From assembly GCF_000003605.2 (NCBI RefSeq), contig NW_003119425.1, positions 871,238 through 894,561 of the forward strand: a DNA stretch of 23,324 nt. Reading direction: 5' to 3'. Origin of the DNA: Saccoglossus kowalevskii. Lineage: Eukaryota > Hemichordata > Enteropneusta > Harrimaniidae. A program made the position numbers and the translations under genes. Position 1 is the stretch's first letter. The number at the start of each line of letters is the position of its first letter. Below the pieces are notes generated by a model, which was not told the DNA's origin, did no database searches, and saw only the letters and a list, made by a program, of their open reading frames with translations. Shown here piece by piece: positions 20,615-23,324 of this stretch.

Positions 20615-22267
20615 AGAATCGCAGCGACACTTATAAGAGAGGAAAAAAACTTAACTTAATCAATTGACAGATTGTGGTCGGTCAAATTTCGATAGATCTC
20701 AGATATCTGTGACATTTGATTTTTTTTTTCAGACAGATGTTGATTGTCAAAATTGAGTGGAATCAGTACATGGTTTAAATAAATGCAAACATTCCATACA
20801 GCGGGAATTACAAGTTTATTTTAAATAAAGTGTTACAAATAAAAATCGACAAATGAACAGATGAAAAAAATAATACTGAGACGTACCGGTACTTTGCATT
20901 GCACATTCGCAATAATAAACTCTAACTTAGCCGATGTAGAATCAACTCAATCTCGTTCATTGTACGTGCGATCCCGCGAAGAGTCGACTGACAAAGGTTG
21001 TACACGGATATATAATAGCCACAACAAACTGTTTTTGATACTGCTGCAAAACGTTTTTTTTTTTCAGAAACCAAGTAAATAATACAGTGCATAATTTACA
21101 AGGCGACAATAGACTGGTAATATTACAACACAAGTGTGGACACTGTGTAGCCAATTTTAATACGGTTGTCATATATGCTAACTTACATCATAAGCAAGAT
21201 TGCTACATTGTTTACTTCATGATAAATGTATACTATAACAACTACATAGTGTCGACTGTCATCAAAGGCGAGTAGATGTTGTAGCACGGTGCGCAGTGGC
21301 GGACTCTCCACTGCTACAGTCCTGTGGTTGGTTCTGCGAAAAGAAATAACATAGTTTCATTAAGTATTCCTACTATGCGGTGATTACGGGGATAGAGGTA
21401 TCCTCGTGATAACCTTATTATTATACATCTTTTCCGTTCAAGGATACATTATGGGAATGCCGAAATCCCAAAAGTTAAGAACAGAATCAGCGAACTTCTT
21501 TGTATGGAGTCCGGTCAAACCCTGCTGGCAGCCATATTTGTTTTTATTATTAGAGGACGCTTACGCGTGTAATCATTCCATATTTAGAATTCGCATTTCC
21601 TTATATGGTAGGATGATAATATCCCATAAAGTACCGCAAAACTACGGCACGCTGTAACCTATGGCGTTACGGTGACAGATTTATAATAATATGTTTTATT
21701 GTGCTAACGATTAACATCGTGAAATAAACACGCTCTGTGGCAATCGAATGAAGAATATTGTAAAATACATATAACATTATCTGGTTGAGGATATCCTGAC
21801 ATATTGGTTACTAATTATGTGTCAGCATCAACACACTGATCACCAGCACGAAGGCTTATGAACGTACACATCAGGTATGGTTAAAGCGTCTCAGTTTTCG
21901 ATTTGCATCGTATTCATAAACAATGTTTGTTTACACGAAACTTCAACGCAAGCTGCATGACGACTGTGTGTGTTTTTTTTTCAAAACCTGGAAATATAAC
22001 GACAGGAAGCTTGTCTTCTAGAGATGCGGCAAAATTATGAAAATACATTTCTTCAGGTAGTGCGGGACAAAGATACAATGCACGGACATACGGATAATCA
22101 AAGTAATTTATATGTGAGCTAATGCAATTTTGAAAATGCGTGTCATGATTGTAGTGCATATGATCTGAGTTTTAAAAAATCAGTCGCGTGACATGTAAAT
22201 AAAACACGTGGTTTGCTAATTGGTTGATACAGTTAATATTCAGTTCCACCGTGACGACAATGAGCTG
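20615..22267. other. stretch without a supported gene
   Basis: Overlapping open frames at 20861-21082 (+), 20957-21172 (-), 21087-21275 (+), 21406-21657 (+) and 21914-22159 (-) show no motif. T-runs occur near 20721 and 21055. A hairpin at 21293-21314 is listed separately. Confidence 0.55.
21293..21314. repeat. perfect hairpin that begins like a hAT end
   Basis: GCAGTGG (21293-21299) and CCACTGC (21308-21314) form a perfect 7-bp stem with an 8-nt loop. The left side reads CAGTGGCGGA, the same first ten bases as the hAT end at the gap. No matching right end or 8-bp duplication was found, so it may be a solo remnant or chance. Confidence 0.3.
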
Positions 22268-22898
22268 TCATGTCTCTGTTCGAACATAGGGTGGCGCTCT
22301 ATACAAACTCATGTCAGGGATGTGTGTGAGGTTTTGGACTGTCGTGCAAACTAATACATCCATGGCCTGCTGTAAAACAAGACAATTAATCAAAGGGAAA
22401 ACCGCTGCCAAATGAATACTATGTATGATCATAGTTTTATTTCCATGATATGGCGTAGCCACCCACAGGCCATTCACATACAAGTCACAGCTTGGAACTA
22501 ATTTCACGGAAAAATTGCAACAACAAAAAACATACGCGCGGAAGAAGATAACAGCAAAGCCTAATCAGCACACTCTCATTGATAATCCAATGCTTCTCCA
22601 AATTACTATCTCTCGGCTTCGGAAATGTTTGAAAACCTATTCTACAGAGTGGCAGATCCGCAAGTGGGGAACCATTGATGGAAAGAAGGACAGATGTATC
22701 AAATATCCCGCTAGTCATTCGAGACCTTTTCAGCTGTTAGATCACATAGCACTGTGGTTGAAATATGAATCAATATTTCACAACTTTAATAAGATATACG
22801 GTTACAAGCAACACCATTATATCGTACGTAACATCTCTATGAGCTACGGGCGTCATTCGTATCAGTGGAAAAGATCGTTGTGTAATCTATGTGTCTGA
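22268..22898. other. region open on both strands, no recognisable protein
   Basis: A plus-strand frame of 127 codons (22515-22898) overlaps two minus-strand frames (22485-22718 and 22268-22507) that adjoin across a frame change near 22490-22507. None has a motif that I recognise. The plus frame is rich in Lys, Arg, His and Tyr. A run of 127 codons is within chance at this composition. The pair on the minus strand could be a frameshifted pseudogene. Neither strand is favoured. Confidence 0.2.
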
Positions 22899-23114
22899 TG
22901 AAATCGCTTCAACCGCCATCCCAAAACGACGTCAAAATGTCCTTGCTTTGAACACCGCGCCCCTCAATTTCACTACCACCTTTGTGGCGTAGTTTGTCTC
23001 GACCTTCTATATGATAATTGCAATCATGATGGCTCAAAATATATCAATATGACCTTGATAAGCCATGAGCCAGCCAAATCCCAAAATTTTGTAAAATTAC
23101 ATAGCATAAACGAA
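22899..23114. other. sequence leading into the GACA satellite, possible retroelement 3' end
   Basis: Non-coding, moderately complex DNA with an ATTGCAAT palindrome near 23016 and an AAATTTTGTAAAATTAC stretch just before the satellite. Short dispersed retroelements in invertebrates often end in such DNA followed by a GACA-type tail, so the satellite may have grown from a retroelement tail. No second copy of this sequence is in the window to prove it. Confidence 0.25.
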
Positions 23115-23324
23115 GACAGACAGACAGAGACAGAGACAGACAGAGACAGAGACAGACAGAGACAGACAGAGACAGACAGAGACAGAGACAGAGACAGACA
23201 GAGACAGACAGAGACAGACAGAGACAGAGACAGAGACAGAGACAGACAGAGACAGACAGAGACAGACAGAGACAGACAGACAGAGACAGACAGACAGAGA
23301 CAGACAGACAGAGACAGACAGACA
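23115..23324. repeat. composite GACA/GA satellite running off the window edge
   Basis: 210 bp made only of blocks of n GACA units joined by GA. The values of n in order are 3,1,2,1,2,2,2,1,1,2,2,2,1,1,1,2,2,2,3,3,3,3, giving effective units of 6, 10 and 14 bp with no other base change. There is no T on the plus strand. The block order suggests that larger units were copied as sets by slippage or unequal exchange. The array continues past the right edge. Confidence 0.97.

Noticed and set aside
22283-22300. GGTGGCGC word that could be another CTCF-type site
   Set aside because: Only the short core matches, it is not in a repeat copy, and the flanking bases do not fit the consensus.

Overview
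This window reads as non-coding DNA from an animal nuclear genome, most likely an invertebrate. It is AT-rich (roughly one third G+C by eye), CpG is not strongly depleted, and no long open reading frame was found (the longest is 145 codons). There is no operon structure, no rRNA, no intact tRNA and no CRISPR array. It does hold long pure microsatellites, a degraded tRNA-derived SINE, a hAT-type transposon end beside an assembly gap, and a large imperfect palindrome. A lophotrochozoan such as a mollusc is a guess from the general look of the repeats; no gene fixes the taxon.

Layout: 1-223 holds an open segment running off the left edge that could be the last part of an exon or of a retroelement ORF. 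224-4381 is AT-rich DNA with one candidate TATA promoter, short first exon and splice donor at 1764-1858. 4382-4535 is a perfect TTTA microsatellite. 4536-7077 is AT-rich, with a more complex, hairpin-bearing block at 6644-6779. 7078-7172 is a tRNA-derived SINE remnant on the minus strand. 7735-7941 and 20403-20614 are two diverged copies of one roughly 210-bp element; each begins with a GCCCTCTAG core that, on the minus strand, resembles a CTCF site. 9112-9254 is a 143-bp imperfect palindrome (MITE-like or hairpin-RNA-like). 10350-10787 is the longest open frame, unrecognised. 11416-11626 is a run of Ns, directly followed by a hAT terminal inverted repeat. 11830-12210 and 13349-13463 carry clusters of sites resembling developmental or promoter elements. 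15666-15735 can fold as a pre-miRNA-sized hairpin. 18940-19270 is a local CpG cluster followed by an open frame. 23115-23324 is a composite GACA/GA satellite running off the right edge.

No set of genes works together here that can be shown. The best-supported content is repeats and transposon remnants. Every coding call is weak and given low confidence: at this base composition, open frames of 60-130 codons are expected by chance in 23 kb. I found no convincing undescribed system. The items most worth checking are the paired CTCF-like repeat copies, the long palindrome with strand-biased wobble pairs, and the transposon cut by the gap.
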